NCBI GenBank assembly: GCA_016744995.1
Contig: JADGDG010000002.1
Location: 1-64,000, forward strand
Origin: Gammaproteobacteria bacterium
GTDB lineage: Bacteria > Pseudomonadota > Gammaproteobacteria > GRL18
DNA length: 64,000 nucleotides
Direction: 5' to 3'
Shown here: piece by piece, positions 26,852 to 37,200 of the stretch
Layout of the letters: each line of letters opens with the position of its first letter
How positions within the stretch are numbered: the stretch's first letter is position 1
Program-made: the position numbers and the translations under genes
Notes under the pieces: model-generated
Seen by the model: only the letters and a program-made list of their open reading frames with translations
What the model was told of the DNA's origin: nothing
Databases searched by the model: none

Positions 26852-27310
26852 GTGCAAAAAAAGAATGTAAAAATTAAAAAAGGGTTTCTTTTTTCAAAAA
26901 AGAATAAGGTTTCTGTTTGGGCATCAACATACCCATATGCTGATATTCCTGAAGCATATTTTGAAGAAAAATTTAGCAAAAATAATACTCGTGCAAGCAA
27001 TACCTGGTCTAATAACTTTAAAATGCGTTATTTTTCTCCTTCAAAAATGGAAACAAATGGTGCACACGAAGGTACCATTAACATCAGGCAAGCAGTTGGT
27101 GAATGCTCATTTTCTTCTTCCTTTATTGAAGTTTTGATGAGTAAAGCAAAAAAGAAAAAGCTCAATGAAATTACCTGGGTTATTTTATTATTCGAATATG
27201 AATACAGCGGCAAAATTTCTGGCATCGAAAGTGATGATTATGTCACATTAGTTGGCGCATTTGATTACGACGATGATGCTGAAAGGCTGATTGAAGCTGA
27301 TGATGAATAA
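26852..27310 (+). CDS. Immunity-protein-22-like protein, orphan
   Basis: A 152-residue soluble protein. The order of motifs resembles Imm22 of polymorphic toxin systems: KVSVWAS at residue 19, a NNFKMRYFSP strand, SSSFIEV in the middle, then a hydrophobic strand VILLFEYEY and a closing LVGAFDYDDD. Imm22 proteins neutralise a toxin delivered by contact-dependent or secreted systems. No toxin gene is adjacent, so this may be an orphan immunity gene. The frame continues from a GTG at 26852 (shown as Met). The assignment is from motif memory, not a search. It precedes yacL on the same strand. Confidence 0.55.
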   Translation: MQKKNVKIKKGFLFSKKNKVSVWASTYPYADIPEAYFEEKFSKNNTRASNTWSNNFKMRYFSPSKMETNGAHEGTINIRQAVGECSFSSSFIEVLMSKAKKKKLNEITWVILLFEYEYSGKISGIESDDYVTLVGAFDYDDDAERLIEADDE

Positions 27311-27394
27311 GACTCTGAATTTGAAGAAAATCAATTCAAAATCAATGGTGATATCTATTGCTTGAACTAATGAACAGTCAAAAAGAAAACATTA

Positions 27395-27805
27395 ATGGAT
27401 TTTGAATTTAGAAAAAATATTGATGGCCAGCCAACTGCCAGATTTTCCATGGGACACGAAGCTATTGGTCTCTGGTTAAGCGAAGAGATAAGTAACAATA
27501 AGTCTAAGATAGTACAAATATTAACGCTGATAGAACAATTTGAACGAGGCAGTATTGCATTTAAAGAAATAATTGGTACTGAGTTTCAATTAAGCATTAG
27601 TCACATTGGGGTAGAAATAAAAGCCTTAAATTTAGAGGCCTTTTGTACGAATTCAGGTATGGACAATTTTAACAATAATGAATTTAGTGAAAACGATGAT
27701 GATCGTTCAGAAGATGTAGAACTTTACGATAAAGAATCTTGCGCTGAGTGTGGTTTACATGACTTTAAAATAGCTCTGCTTTCATGGCAGGAGTATATCA
27801 ACTAA
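27395..27805 (+). CDS. yacL: YacL (UPF0231) family protein
   Basis: 136 residues, close to the 120 of E. coli YacL. The N-terminal signature MDFEFRKNIDGQPTARFSMGH, then an EAIGLWLSEEI segment, and the C-terminal YDKESCAECGLHDFK match the family's opening, central and final blocks. An acidic insert (NNEFSENDDDRSEDVE) accounts for the extra length. The role of YacL is not well established; it occurs only in gammaproteobacteria, which supports the placement of this genome. It has no membrane segment. Confidence 0.9.
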   Translation: MDFEFRKNIDGQPTARFSMGHEAIGLWLSEEISNNKSKIVQILTLIEQFERGSIAFKEIIGTEFQLSISHIGVEIKALNLEAFCTNSGMDNFNNNEFSENDDDRSEDVELYDKESCAECGLHDFKIALLSWQEYIN

Positions 27806-27944
27806 TACACACCAAGCTCGTTCTGGCTTAAAACTGGAGCTTCTGGTTGTCCACAATAACTGGCAAGCGCAGCAAAGTGGATATATTTTATCAGTATTAC
27901 TAATTTTTGTTCCAAATTTTACCAAAGTAAGTTATAAGAATAAC

Positions 27945-28793
27945 ATGAAAATCCCTAAACGAATCCAACCCTTAGTTGAAGATGGGCTGATTGATGAAGT
28001 CATCAGTTCCTTAATGAGCGGAAAAGAAGCTGAAGTTTATATTGTACGCAGCGGATCTGAGATCCTCTGCGCCAAGGTTTATAAAGAGGTTAATAAACGC
28101 AGTTTTAAGCAAGCAGTACAATATCGAGAAGGTCGCAAGGGGCGTAATAGCCGCCGTAACCGAGCAATGGAAAAAGGCTCAAAATTTGGCAGGGTTCAAC
28201 AAGAGAAAGCCTGGCAAAATACCGAAGTTAATGCGCTCTATAGCCTTTCTGATGCGGGGGTTCGAGTGCCTAAAGCCTACGGCTGCTTTGACGGCGTCTT
28301 GTTGATGGAGTTAATTACCGATGGCGAAGGCCAGGCAGCACCGCGTCTGAACGATGTGTCAATGTCCTCTGAACAAGCCTTAGAAGATCATGCTGTTATG
28401 ATGCAGTACGTAATGCGTATGCTTTGTATTGGATTGATTCATGGCGATCTGTCAGAGTTTAATGTATTGGTTGATGAATATGGCCCGGTAATTATTGATC
28501 TGCCCCAGGTAGTGGATGCATCAGCTAATAATCAGGCAAAATGGATGCTGGAGCGGGATGTTAATAATATTAGCGCCTACTATGCTCAATACGCACCTGA
28601 ATTACTCAACAGGCAATACTCCAAGGAAATTTGGGCATTGTATAAAGCTGGGGAATTACACCCGGAAGCCGAGTTAACAGGCTACTTTAAGGAAAGCACA
28701 CAAACTGCAGATGTGGATACCGTATTGGAAGAAATAAAAGCCGCCTTTGCCGAAGAACAACAACGCCAGCTTAGGATGCAAGCTCCCAGTTAA
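27945..28793 (+). CDS. RIO1-like serine protein kinase
   Basis: An atypical kinase of 282 residues with the RIO fold. The glycine-poor nucleotide loop is at SGKEAEVYIV, the ATP-binding Lys in CAKVYKE, the catalytic loop LIHGDLSEFNVL and the metal-binding IIDLPQVV. Bacterial RIO proteins of this PA4780-like type autophosphorylate; their physiological substrates are poorly known. A basic linker (GRKGRNSRRNRAMEKGSK) could bind RNA. Monocistronic in appearance. No ribosomal maturation gene is adjacent. Confidence 0.92.
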   Translation: MKIPKRIQPLVEDGLIDEVISSLMSGKEAEVYIVRSGSEILCAKVYKEVNKRSFKQAVQYREGRKGRNSRRNRAMEKGSKFGRVQQEKAWQNTEVNALYSLSDAGVRVPKAYGCFDGVLLMELITDGEGQAAPRLNDVSMSSEQALEDHAVMMQYVMRMLCIGLIHGDLSEFNVLVDEYGPVIIDLPQVVDASANNQAKWMLERDVNNISAYYAQYAPELLNRQYSKEIWALYKAGELHPEAELTGYFKESTQTADVDTVLEEIKAAFAEEQQRQLRMQAPS

Positions 28794-28948
28794 TACTGAG
28801 CCAGGATATTGGCCATACCTGTAACAATTAAATTTAGATTGCTTGTTACATTATCAGTAGATTCAGCAATATAAGAGGACGAATGTGACCACAGGTTGGC
28901 CAAATTGGCCAGCATATGGTAACACGTTACTATATTGTTTCTTGCAGC

Positions 28949-29155
28949 TTAAACAGCAACAACTTTATTTGCACAAGGACCTTTTTGCCCCTGGCCAACT
29001 TCAAATTCCACTGCTTGACCCTCATTTAGCGTTGCAAAGGCGCCGCCACTTTGGATTTCTGAATGATGAACAAAAAGATCTTTACTGCCGTCTTCGGGGG
29101 TAATGAATCCAAAACCTTTATCAGCGTTGAACCATTTAACTGTACCTTTACTCAT
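28949..29155 (-). CDS. CspA-family cold shock protein
   Basis: 68-residue single-stranded nucleic-acid chaperone. RNP1 KGFGFI and RNP2 LFVHHS are intact, and the length is normal for CspA. It should unwind RNA structure during cold or stress. The 229 bp ahead of it carry no gene and include a perfect 12-bp hairpin 36 bp from the start codon; long structured leaders are typical of csp genes. Confidence 0.95.
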   Translation of the reverse strand: MSKGTVKWFNADKGFGFITPEDGSKDLFVHHSEIQSGGAFATLNEGQAVEFEVGQGQKGPCANKVVAV

Positions 29156-29190
29156 TTTTTTTACTCATATTATTGGTGAATGATATTAAA

Positions 29191-29222
29191 TTTATATTCG
29201 AATTCACTGGTTCGAATATAAA
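29191..29222 (-). promoter_or_regulatory. Perfect hairpin in the leader of the cold-shock gene
   Basis: TTTATATTCGAA (29191-29202) and TTCGAATATAAA (29211-29222), 8-base loop. It lies between promoter region and start codon of the csp gene, so it could be a protein operator or an RNA thermosensing leader element. Confidence 0.5.
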
Positions 29223-29384
29223 GTGATAGGTTTTGACAAATGACATAACAAATCAGTAAAAGTCATTGTAGCAGAGTTATAACATTAATTAATGAGGTTT
29301 TCATAATATTTATAAGAAAAACAGCTTTATCAAGCTTAACAAATATTAAACACCCCTATTCCTGGCGAAGAGCGCCTTGTTAAA

Positions 29385-29768
29385 TCAAGTCTTCAAATGG
29401 TTTTGATAGAATTCCCAGGCGGTTAATGTATGAGCACATTTTTTACAAATAAAGTGTGTCAAACTTTCAGTATCGCCGAATATACCATCATCTTTGTTTA
29501 CATTAAAATAATGTTGGCATATATGACATTTTTCAACAATAAACTCTGCAGTTGGAATTCTCTCCAGCACTTCAATAAACAGTGTTTTTAGTGGAATATA
29601 CTCAGCGAAATCAATGGTCTTAGAATTAACATTCCACTTAACTTCTTTGATATTAATTAGTCTGACCAGAAATTGCCAATATTGCTCATCATATTTCTTC
29701 TTAACTTGTTGGTTGGCTTGTTCAATTGTCCATGAGCTTTCTTTTAAATGCTTTAAAGTCATTAGCAA
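29385..29768 (-). CDS. Zinc-ribbon-like protein, 127 aa, in operon with a cold-shock-domain gene
   Basis: I do not recognise the family. The C-terminal part has two Cys pairs, CHIC and CKKC, spaced 32 residues apart, which could bind one zinc. The N-terminal half is helical (KESSWTIEQANQQVKKKYDE) and basic. It starts 7 bp after the cold-shock-domain gene on the same strand, so the pair is an operon, possibly for RNA binding. The first or second Met could be the start. Confidence 0.65.
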   Translation of the reverse strand: MLMTLKHLKESSWTIEQANQQVKKKYDEQYWQFLVRLINIKEVKWNVNSKTIDFAEYIPLKTLFIEVLERIPTAEFIVEKCHICQHYFNVNKDDGIFGDTESLTHFICKKCAHTLTAWEFYQNHLKT

Positions 29769-29775
29769 ACTCCTT

Positions 29776-30033
29776 TTATGTCATCACTCCAAAAGGATTT
29801 TTTCTGGAACCGCGAGCTCCATTTTGTGTGTTGTTTTTTTTACGTGAAAGGCTGACTTTTTTGGCAACTAAGCCTCGGCCATCACTGTGACACTCAAACT
29901 CTACTAGTGAACCAACCTTTAAAAATGAACATTTAATAAGCTCATTTTTTCTCACCATAATATCCGGACCTGTCCCATTTTCAAGAAAGCCGTATCCCTT
30001 GTCTTGAAACCATTTTTTAACTATTGTTTGCAA
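29776..30033 (-). CDS. Cold-shock-domain protein with basic tail
   Basis: 85 residues. Residues 1-60 follow the cold-shock fold: KKWFQDKGYGFLEN carries RNP1 (KGYGFL), and DIMVRKNEL replaces the usual RNP2 VHxS, so nucleic-acid binding may be altered. A basic tail (SRKKNNTQNGARGSRKNP) should add RNA affinity. First gene of a two-gene operon with the zinc-ribbon-like protein. It is distinct from the canonical CspA gene 600 bp away. Confidence 0.85.
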   Translation of the reverse strand: MQTIVKKWFQDKGYGFLENGTGPDIMVRKNELIKCSFLKVGSLVEFECHSDGRGLVAKKVSLSRKKNNTQNGARGSRKNPFGVMT

Positions 30034-30325
30034 TTATTCACCTCTTATTTTTTATCCTCATATTCAATTATGGTCACTCCATTTATACTATCATAAAATG
30101 TGACCTGGAATAACAAGTCGTATCGCCTAATTGAAAAATTCACCTAAATTTACGCCCAAACAGAGATTTGAGGCTCTTGATGATTTTGTAATTTTTACAA
30201 GGGCAACATTTTTTGCTCATTAAAAATATTATACAATCATAATTTATGAATGTACTTCAATTTAAGGTAAAATCAATGCAACTACTCAATTTACCAGAGT
30301 AGGCTCTATAATAAGGTAAAAAAAC

Positions 30326-30952
30326 ATGTATTCCGGTGAAAAATTTAATAGCATCACTCACCTCGTGGGTGGTGTGCTTGCTTTAATTGGACTTGGTTCC
30401 TTACTAACGGTTGGACTGCAACAAGAGAACCTGATTATATTTTTTAGTTTTATGGTATTTGGACTGATGCTGGTTATACTATATACTATGTCTACCTTGT
30501 ATCACAGTTTTCACCTGCCAAAACTTAAGAAAATATTTCAACAGCTTGATCACATCTCAATATATCTACTTATTGCAGGTACTTATACCCCCTTTATGCT
30601 GGTCTCTCTAGGTGACGGGAATGGCCCTCTTATGCTCAGCTTTGTCTGGGGACTGGCTATTTTGGGTATTTTACTTGATTTATTCATTAAAAAACGAATT
30701 GAAGCACTGCAAATAATTATCTATTTAATGATGGGATGGGTTTGTACACTTGAATGGGATAACCTTAAAGACGCAATAACTGCTGCCGGGGTTTTCTGGC
30801 TTGTTGCAGGGGGTATTTTTTATACGATTGGAATTACTTTTTATGCACTGGATCATAAGAAAAAACTTCGCCATGCTCATGGAATATGGCATCTTTTTGT
30901 TTTGAGCGGTTCGGTGAGCCATTTTATTTCTATCATTGCTTATGTCAGGTAA
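30326..30952 (+). CDS. trhA: TrhA/hemolysin III family membrane protein
   Basis: 208 residues and seven predicted TM helices, as in the PAQR-like hemolysin III family. Conserved motifs NSITHLVGGVLA at the start, STLYHSF in TM3, DHISIYLLIAGTYTPF, and GIWHLFVLSGS near the end carry the Ser, Asp and three His residues thought to form a metal site. TrhA proteins affect membrane lipid homeostasis; haemolysis is not implied. The next gene starts 14 bp later, so the two are probably co-transcribed. Confidence 0.93.
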   Translation: MYSGEKFNSITHLVGGVLALIGLGSLLTVGLQQENLIIFFSFMVFGLMLVILYTMSTLYHSFHLPKLKKIFQQLDHISIYLLIAGTYTPFMLVSLGDGNGPLMLSFVWGLAILGILLDLFIKKRIEALQIIIYLMMGWVCTLEWDNLKDAITAAGVFWLVAGGIFYTIGITFYALDHKKKLRHAHGIWHLFVLSGSVSHFISIIAYVR

Positions 30953-30966
30953 GCAGGAGAATATCA

Positions 30967-32112
30967 ATGTACGGTAAAAATAATTCATTATCCAGCCTGT
31001 TGGGCGACTTCAAAATATCTGAAATGACAATGCGCTATAGTCGTTTTATCCCTAAATTTTATAATCTGGTTAAATCATTAGGCTTCCAAGCAGGTAAAAT
31101 AATGCCTTCAAGGGCATTTTGCTCTGATGAAAGTCAGGGGTATCCCATTATTTTAATTGCCAAACATTTTGGCTCATTCCCTTTTAATCATGGTCGAGTC
31201 GGTGGCATTGTTGCCACTGACCGACATGCACCCTATTCTCACCATGGGAAGGATCTGGTCATTATTCAGGCCAGTCACGTCGGTTATGACCCAGATTCTG
31301 AATCTTTTGGTTTATACCGAAGATTGCAAACAGAAGATACTTGTGAAACTCCGAACTGTGGAAAAATAACTGGCGCATTGGAGTGGTATATTAATGAATA
31401 CAAATTTGCCAGCCAAAATATTTTGATCACTAAAATTGAAGGCAAAATTAAAGTTATTATTGATAACCGATTACTCGATAAGAATAGAGATCAGGGCTTA
31501 TTTCTTAATTTAGATAAAATTATACAGGTAGATGCCTTAGGAAAAATCGCACCTGAATACTCAAAAAGTACAGCCAAGATTTTTCCTGTCGCATCTGAAT
31601 TAATTGAAAATATAGATCCGCAGAATATTACAAATAATCAAGTTATAGCCATTGATAAAAACCTTAAGCCGGAACTGTTCTTTTTTAAACGTGTTATCAG
31701 TATGGATAGTGAAGGTCGTGATCACCTGGAAAGAAACATGATTAATGTCATGCCTTACATTGTCACCTCAGAGTGGCCTGCATTATCCGCAGCACAGGCA
31801 ACCTCACAGATTGAATTTGATCGCACATTTAGAACCATAATTGAAGAGCCTAGTTATAAGAATAAAAAGATATTCTTTATCTCTGGGCTAAATATTGATA
31901 TTTCACCAAGAAAGGGACAGTTATTTCCATTAACAAAATTTATTCCCTGGGCTGCTTATATTCAAGATGAAATGGGTGGTTATCAAATATGGGAACAGGC
32001 TGAAATATTTGATAAATTAGATGAGCAATCAATTGAAAATCCAGATCAAGTTGATCTGGAAACTGCCATCGAAATTATGGAAAATGCTGAAGAAATTACT
32101 TTACCTTTTTAA
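30967..32112 (+). CDS. Possible LCIB/LCIC-like beta-carbonic anhydrase
   Basis: A 381-residue protein. The ATG at 30967 follows CAGGAG at 30954-30959; a longer frame from 30886 would overlap trhA and is rejected. The middle holds motifs in the order of the LCIB_C_CA family: FCSDES (Cys52, Asp54), APYSHHGKDLVII, ASHVGYDPDSESFGLYRR (His104) and NCGKITGA (Cys131). These suit a Cys-His-Cys zinc site with an Asp beside it. LCIB proteins support CO2 trapping in algae; bacterial homologues are less known. The long C-terminal part is not assigned. Identification is by motif pattern only and needs a profile search. Confidence 0.55.
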   Translation: MYGKNNSLSSLLGDFKISEMTMRYSRFIPKFYNLVKSLGFQAGKIMPSRAFCSDESQGYPIILIAKHFGSFPFNHGRVGGIVATDRHAPYSHHGKDLVIIQASHVGYDPDSESFGLYRRLQTEDTCETPNCGKITGALEWYINEYKFASQNILITKIEGKIKVIIDNRLLDKNRDQGLFLNLDKIIQVDALGKIAPEYSKSTAKIFPVASELIENIDPQNITNNQVIAIDKNLKPELFFFKRVISMDSEGRDHLERNMINVMPYIVTSEWPALSAAQATSQIEFDRTFRTIIEEPSYKNKKIFFISGLNIDISPRKGQLFPLTKFIPWAAYIQDEMGGYQIWEQAEIFDKLDEQSIENPDQVDLETAIEIMENAEEITLPF

Positions 32113-32122
32113 TTTAAGCTGA

Positions 32123-33148
32123 CTATTGCTCATTTCCAAGATGATTCGATAATAATAGAATCCTTCCATTACGAAGAACTTTTACGCTTATTTCATCGCC
32201 ATTGTTCAATAGTGACAGCTTTTTTCTGATCTGTTTAAAAGTATTCGAGTTCCCTTTTATAGTAATGCCCAACATTTCGACAATAATATCGCCACCAAGA
32301 AGAAATTTTGTATCATAAATAGTCGTTGGAATTGTGCCTCCTTGAATACCCAGTTTATCAGCAATTGAATCACGGGCAACATGTTGTACTAAATATCCAG
32401 CTTTTTGCGGGACATTCAATGCCCCCGCCAGCTTAGTGATAATAATTCCATCCAGTCCACTCCAGATCGGTTTTTCTTCCAGTAATATTTTTTTTGACAT
32501 ATTGGATGTGACAGCAAAACCCAGACCTTCATTACCGCCTGAATGGGTAATAATATGGCTGACAATGGCTATCACTTCACCCTTGTCATTAAACATCGGG
32601 CCACCGGAGTTACCGGTATTAATCGCTGCATCGGTTTGTATTAATTCACTCATCCCCAGTTCAGTATCAAGATCACCGGGAGCATAGCGTGCACTGACAA
32701 TACCCTTACTTATCGTATGGCTATAGCCATAAGGTGCCCCAATAACAAAAATTTCATCCCCTACCCTGGCCTGATCAGAATCCCCTAATGGCGCAACTTT
32801 TAAAATGTCAGGAATTTGTTTAAGTTGAATGAGTGCAATATCTGCTTGAGGAACAGATGAAAGAACATGTGCGGGTATTTTCTGGCCATTTAAAAATTCA
32901 ACGGTAATATTATCCGCAGAATGAACCAGATGAGAGGCGGTCATAATCTTTCCGTCCCTTGAAATAACAACACCAGAGCCAATATTTTTTTTATTAATGC
33001 TATTATTTAGAACATTCTTGATTTTTGCTTTGCTATCTTCAATGTGTATGACAACAACAGTTGGGTTAACCTTTTTGAAAACATGATGAAGGGAGTGGGA
33101 AAAACAAACTGATGGTACTAAAAAAAGTAGAATGATTTTAAAAAGCAC
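32123..33148 (-). CDS. Periplasmic DegP/HtrA-like serine protease with one PDZ domain
   Basis: Trypsin-like protease of 341 residues with an N-terminal signal peptide (LFKIILLFLVPSVCFS). The catalytic triad is visible: His73 in TASHLV, Asp103 in ADIALIQL, Ser181 in GNSGGPMF. A single PDZ domain follows from about residue 225. DegS- or DegQ-like size, but soluble rather than anchored. Likely degrades or senses misfolded periplasmic proteins. It converges on the LCIB-like gene, 10 bp apart, and no sigma-E regulatory genes are nearby. Confidence 0.92.
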   Translation of the reverse strand: MLFKIILLFLVPSVCFSHSLHHVFKKVNPTVVVIHIEDSKAKIKNVLNNSINKKNIGSGVVISRDGKIMTASHLVHSADNITVEFLNGQKIPAHVLSSVPQADIALIQLKQIPDILKVAPLGDSDQARVGDEIFVIGAPYGYSHTISKGIVSARYAPGDLDTELGMSELIQTDAAINTGNSGGPMFNDKGEVIAIVSHIITHSGGNEGLGFAVTSNMSKKILLEEKPIWSGLDGIIITKLAGALNVPQKAGYLVQHVARDSIADKLGIQGGTIPTTIYDTKFLLGGDIIVEMLGITIKGNSNTFKQIRKKLSLLNNGDEISVKVLRNGRILLLSNHLGNEQ

Positions 33149-33208
33149 AATATTTCCTGAATATAATAATTTGATGATAATTTTATCTTGTTTTTAATTG
33201 TCTATCCA

Positions 33209-34246
33209 TCAGAAATCATTCTCTCTTTCCCCCCAATCATCTTTTATGGCTAATATTTCATCCAGAATACTCATAAACAATTGAATAAGTTTTGGTTCAA
33301 AATGGTTACCACTGCCCTGCTCTATGACTGATAGTGCTTTTTCAATAGGCCATGCTTCTTTATAAGGGCGTTTCATGGTTAAGGCATCAAATACATCAGC
33401 TATAGCAACAATTCTGGCTGATTCAGGAATATCTTCTCCTGATAAGCCTTTTGGATAACCACTCCCATCCCATTTTTCATGGTGTGCTAAAGAAATCTCG
33501 GCAGCCATTTGAAACAATTCCAATGAACTTTTATTCAGTATTTTATGGCCAATAGTAGTATGCGTTTTCATAATAACCCATTCATCATCGGTCAATTTTC
33601 TGGGTGCCTTGAGTATTTCATCTGGAATACCTATTTTTCCAGTATCGTGCATGGTCGCTGCAAGAGTCAGAGCCTTAACTTCCAGGGTACTCCAATTACT
33701 AGCACGTGCTAGTGCTGCACTATAATCAGCCATGCGCCAGATATGACTACCGGTATCTGTATCATTATAGTGACCGGCAGTACCCAGCATATGAATTGCT
33801 GATTTTTGAGTCTCATATAAATCTTTGGTTTGCAATTTGATGATTTTTTGACAGGTTTTTTGTTGATTTGCCAATGCCAGGTGTGTCTTAACCCGAACTT
33901 TAACAATGGCCGGATTGACTGGTTTTGTAATGTAGTCAACGGCACCTAAATCAAAACCTTTTTGCTCGTCTTCAGTTGCCAGCATTGCGGTCACAAAAAT
34001 CACCGGAATATTAACTGTTTCCAGATCCGATTTAAGTCGTTTACAGACTTCATAACCATCCATATCAGGCATCATGATATCAAGTAGAATAATATCTGGT
34101 TTAATTTTTTTAGCAATTTTTAAAGCAATTTGACCGTTAATTGCAGATTTAATATCATATTCACCTGAAAGGATCCCATTCAATATGTCAAGGTTCATTG
34201 GTGTATCATCAACAGTAAGTATTGTTTGTCTATTAATTTGTTTCAT
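33209..34246 (-). CDS. Response regulator with HD-GYP cyclic-di-GMP phosphodiesterase domain
   Basis: 345 residues. REC domain residues 8-125 has the phospho-acceptor Asp56 in DIILLDIMMPDMDG and the Lys in TKPVNP. HD-GYP domain about residues 150-330 has MHDTGKIGIPDEIL and HHEKWDGSGYPKGLSG, the full HD and GYP signatures, so it should hydrolyse cyclic-di-GMP. RpfG-like layout. It follows the hybrid kinase gene by 7 bp on the same strand and is the probable output of that kinase. It may link the sensed ligand to the surface/biofilm state, and perhaps to the adhesin locus; that link is inference. Confidence 0.95.
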   Translation of the reverse strand: MKQINRQTILTVDDTPMNLDILNGILSGEYDIKSAINGQIALKIAKKIKPDIILLDIMMPDMDGYEVCKRLKSDLETVNIPVIFVTAMLATEDEQKGFDLGAVDYITKPVNPAIVKVRVKTHLALANQQKTCQKIIKLQTKDLYETQKSAIHMLGTAGHYNDTDTGSHIWRMADYSAALARASNWSTLEVKALTLAATMHDTGKIGIPDEILKAPRKLTDDEWVIMKTHTTIGHKILNKSSLELFQMAAEISLAHHEKWDGSGYPKGLSGEDIPESARIVAIADVFDALTMKRPYKEAWPIEKALSVIEQGSGNHFEPKLIQLFMSILDEILAIKDDWGERENDF

Positions 34247-34253
34247 AGCCAGA

Positions 34254-37200
34254 TTATTTTTGATTAAAAGTCTTTATCATTTTTGAAATAATTTCATCAG
34301 CTGACTCAAAGTCATATTGTTCAATAAGATCCTTTAATGTATTAATAGGTTCAATATAAGCATTTGCAATTCCATGGTGCAATAAATCATTGACAAATTG
34401 ACCTGATTTAGAATCATAATCGCTTAATAGAATTTGTAATTCCTTTAAAGAAGTTAATAAGTTATCATCAGTTAATTTATCTTTATTACAAATATCTGGT
34501 GTTTTTTCACCCTCTTTCGCTTTATTTAGAAAATGATTAATTAATTTGACAGTCTGTATTAGATCAGAATGAGCTTTATTAAGATGCTCAGTACAGATAT
34601 CAAGGGGGTTATTTTGTTCATTTTGACTAATACATGTTTCAAGCAATAGCATCTCCTGCTGCAGGGTATAAGCTCCAATATTACCACTGACCCCCTTGAG
34701 AGTATGTACCATTCTTTTTGCATCATCAAAATTATTTTCGATTAATATCGTATTAATTTTATCAAGATCATTAACATGTTCTGTAAGGAATGTTTTAAGG
34801 ATCTGACTATAGACTTCTTCATCATCTCCAAGTCGATGTAAGGCTGAGATATAATCAAAAGTTATTTCATCTTCTGAAATTATCTCTGAAGCATCCTTCT
34901 CCAAATAATCCATACGGGCATTAATAGTCGTATCTTTGTTTACCCACTTATTTATTGTAATAAACATTTGTCTTATATTAATTGGTTTTGAAATATAATC
35001 ATTCAGCCCGGCATTAATGACTTTCTCATGATCCCCAGACATGGTACTGGCGGTCATGGCAATAATTGGAAGATTTTTAAATTTTAAATTTTTCCTGATC
35101 CTTCTGGTTGCTTCATAACCATCTAAAACCGGCATCTGTATATCCATCAAAACACAGTCAAAGTCATGCATTTCCAGAAGTTCTATCGCTTCCAGACCGT
35201 TATTAGCAATAGTGACATGAATATTATTTTTTTTGAGCAGATCTGCAGCCAGTTCCTGATTCAACAAATTGTCTTCAACAAGAAGAATATCTTTCCCTTC
35301 TAATAATTTAACACTGTTTTCATATTCTTCTGAAACAACATTTTTCTGATATTTAGACTGCTCATTAGATTGCTTAAACTGGACAGTAAAGTGAAAGTTG
35401 CTACCAACATCAGGTGTGCTTTCAACCCAGATATCACCACCTAAAAGTTGAGCCAGATTTTTAGAAATACTAAGACCCAAACCTGTGCCGCCATATTTTC
35501 TTGTTGTCGATGAATCAGCCTGACTAAATGATTTAAAAAGCTTTTCCTGCTGCTGTTTATTGATGCCAATTCCCGTATCTTCTATGGTGAAATGAATTCT
35601 TATATACTGGGGATCATTAGCCTGCTCAAGAACAGAGCGAATGATAACACTTCCCTGTTCAGTGAATTTTATGGCGTTATTGCCTAAATTTATTAATATT
35701 TGAGACAGTCTTAAAGGATCACCTTTCAGATTATCTGGAATGTTTGAATCAGTTTTAAAGATTAATTTTAACGATCCTTTATTTATTTTTTCTTGTAATA
35801 ATATTTCAATATTTTCCAGGACGGATGAAAGCTCAAAATGAACAGTTTCTATCTCTAATTTACCTGCTTCAATTTTTGAAAAATCCAGTATATCGTTAAT
35901 AATGCGCAATAGTGATTCTGCTGAATAATGTACTTTGTTGATATAATTTTTTTGTTTTGGATTTAAATTAGTCTGCAAAGCAAGATATGACATACCAATG
36001 ATAGCATTCATCGGTGTTCTGATTTCATGACTCATATTGGCGAGAAAATTACTTTTTTCCTTATTGGCCTGTTCTGCCTGGATTTTAGCATCCACCAATT
36101 CTTTTTCATTTTTTTTGCGTTCGGAAACATCATGAAAAATTGCGACAGAACCTATGATATGATCCTCTTCATAAAGCGGGACTGATTTTATAGAAACAGG
36201 AAAAAGTTCTCCTTTTTTATTGGTAAAATGTTCATCTTCCGAATAATAAATTTTTCCTTGCTCAATACTTTTATTGGCCGGACAATCTTCTGCGGCGACA
36301 TGTTTTCCTTCATGTGTTTGAAAGTGAATAATATTATGAATATTATTACCAATAAGTTCTTCTCTACTCCAACCTGTTAAGTTTTCTGTTTCCGGGTTGA
36401 TAAAAATGCAATCACCATGAGTATCTAAGGCATACACTCCCTCCCCCATTGCATCCGTCAGTCCCTGTAAAAAACGATGACTTTTTTTAATCTGCTGTTC
36501 CATTGCTTTACGTTTTGTAATATCTGTCCTGATTGAAATGTATTTAAATGGTTCACCACCTTCATCTAAGAAAGGGACAATTGAAGCAGAAACCCAATAA
36601 AAGCCACCACTTTTTGTTTTGTTTTTTATCTCTCCCTGCCAGACATTTCCAGAACTGATTGTTTCCCACATATCAACAAAAACTGCTTTTGAGTGTTCAT
36701 TTGATTTGACTATGCGGTGGTTATTACCAATAAGTTCTTCTTTGCTAAAACCGCTTATTTCACAGAAACGTTCATTAACGTAAGTAATATTCCCCAGAAC
36801 ATCAGCACTACTGACAATAGCATGCTGGTTAAGGGCAAAAATTTGAAAATTTAACTCTTCAGCAAGTTTGTTTACTTTCTCGTTAGAATTTTGCACCTGT
36901 CTTAAAATAATAAAGCTCAAAAAACTAACAATAATAATAATGATAAGTGAAAAGGATAATTGTAAAATAGTATAAAATTGTTCACGTTCAAGGATAGACT
37001 TTTCAATGATCTCTAATCTATTTTGACCTTCAAAAAAAAGACGATTAGCATTTTCAATCATCCGGTTCATCATAGGAGAAACTGATTGCAGCTTATGTTT
37101 GATTTTATTGGAAAGCTTACGGTACTGATCTTTATCATCTTGAAAGATAAAGTGATCTCTTTTAATAATCAAGGCAAGCATATTATCAATGACGTCTTGC

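Noticed and set aside
30886..30966. Extended start for the LCIB-like gene
   Set aside because: The frame opens upstream inside trhA, but ATG 30967 with CAGGAG in front is the plausible start.
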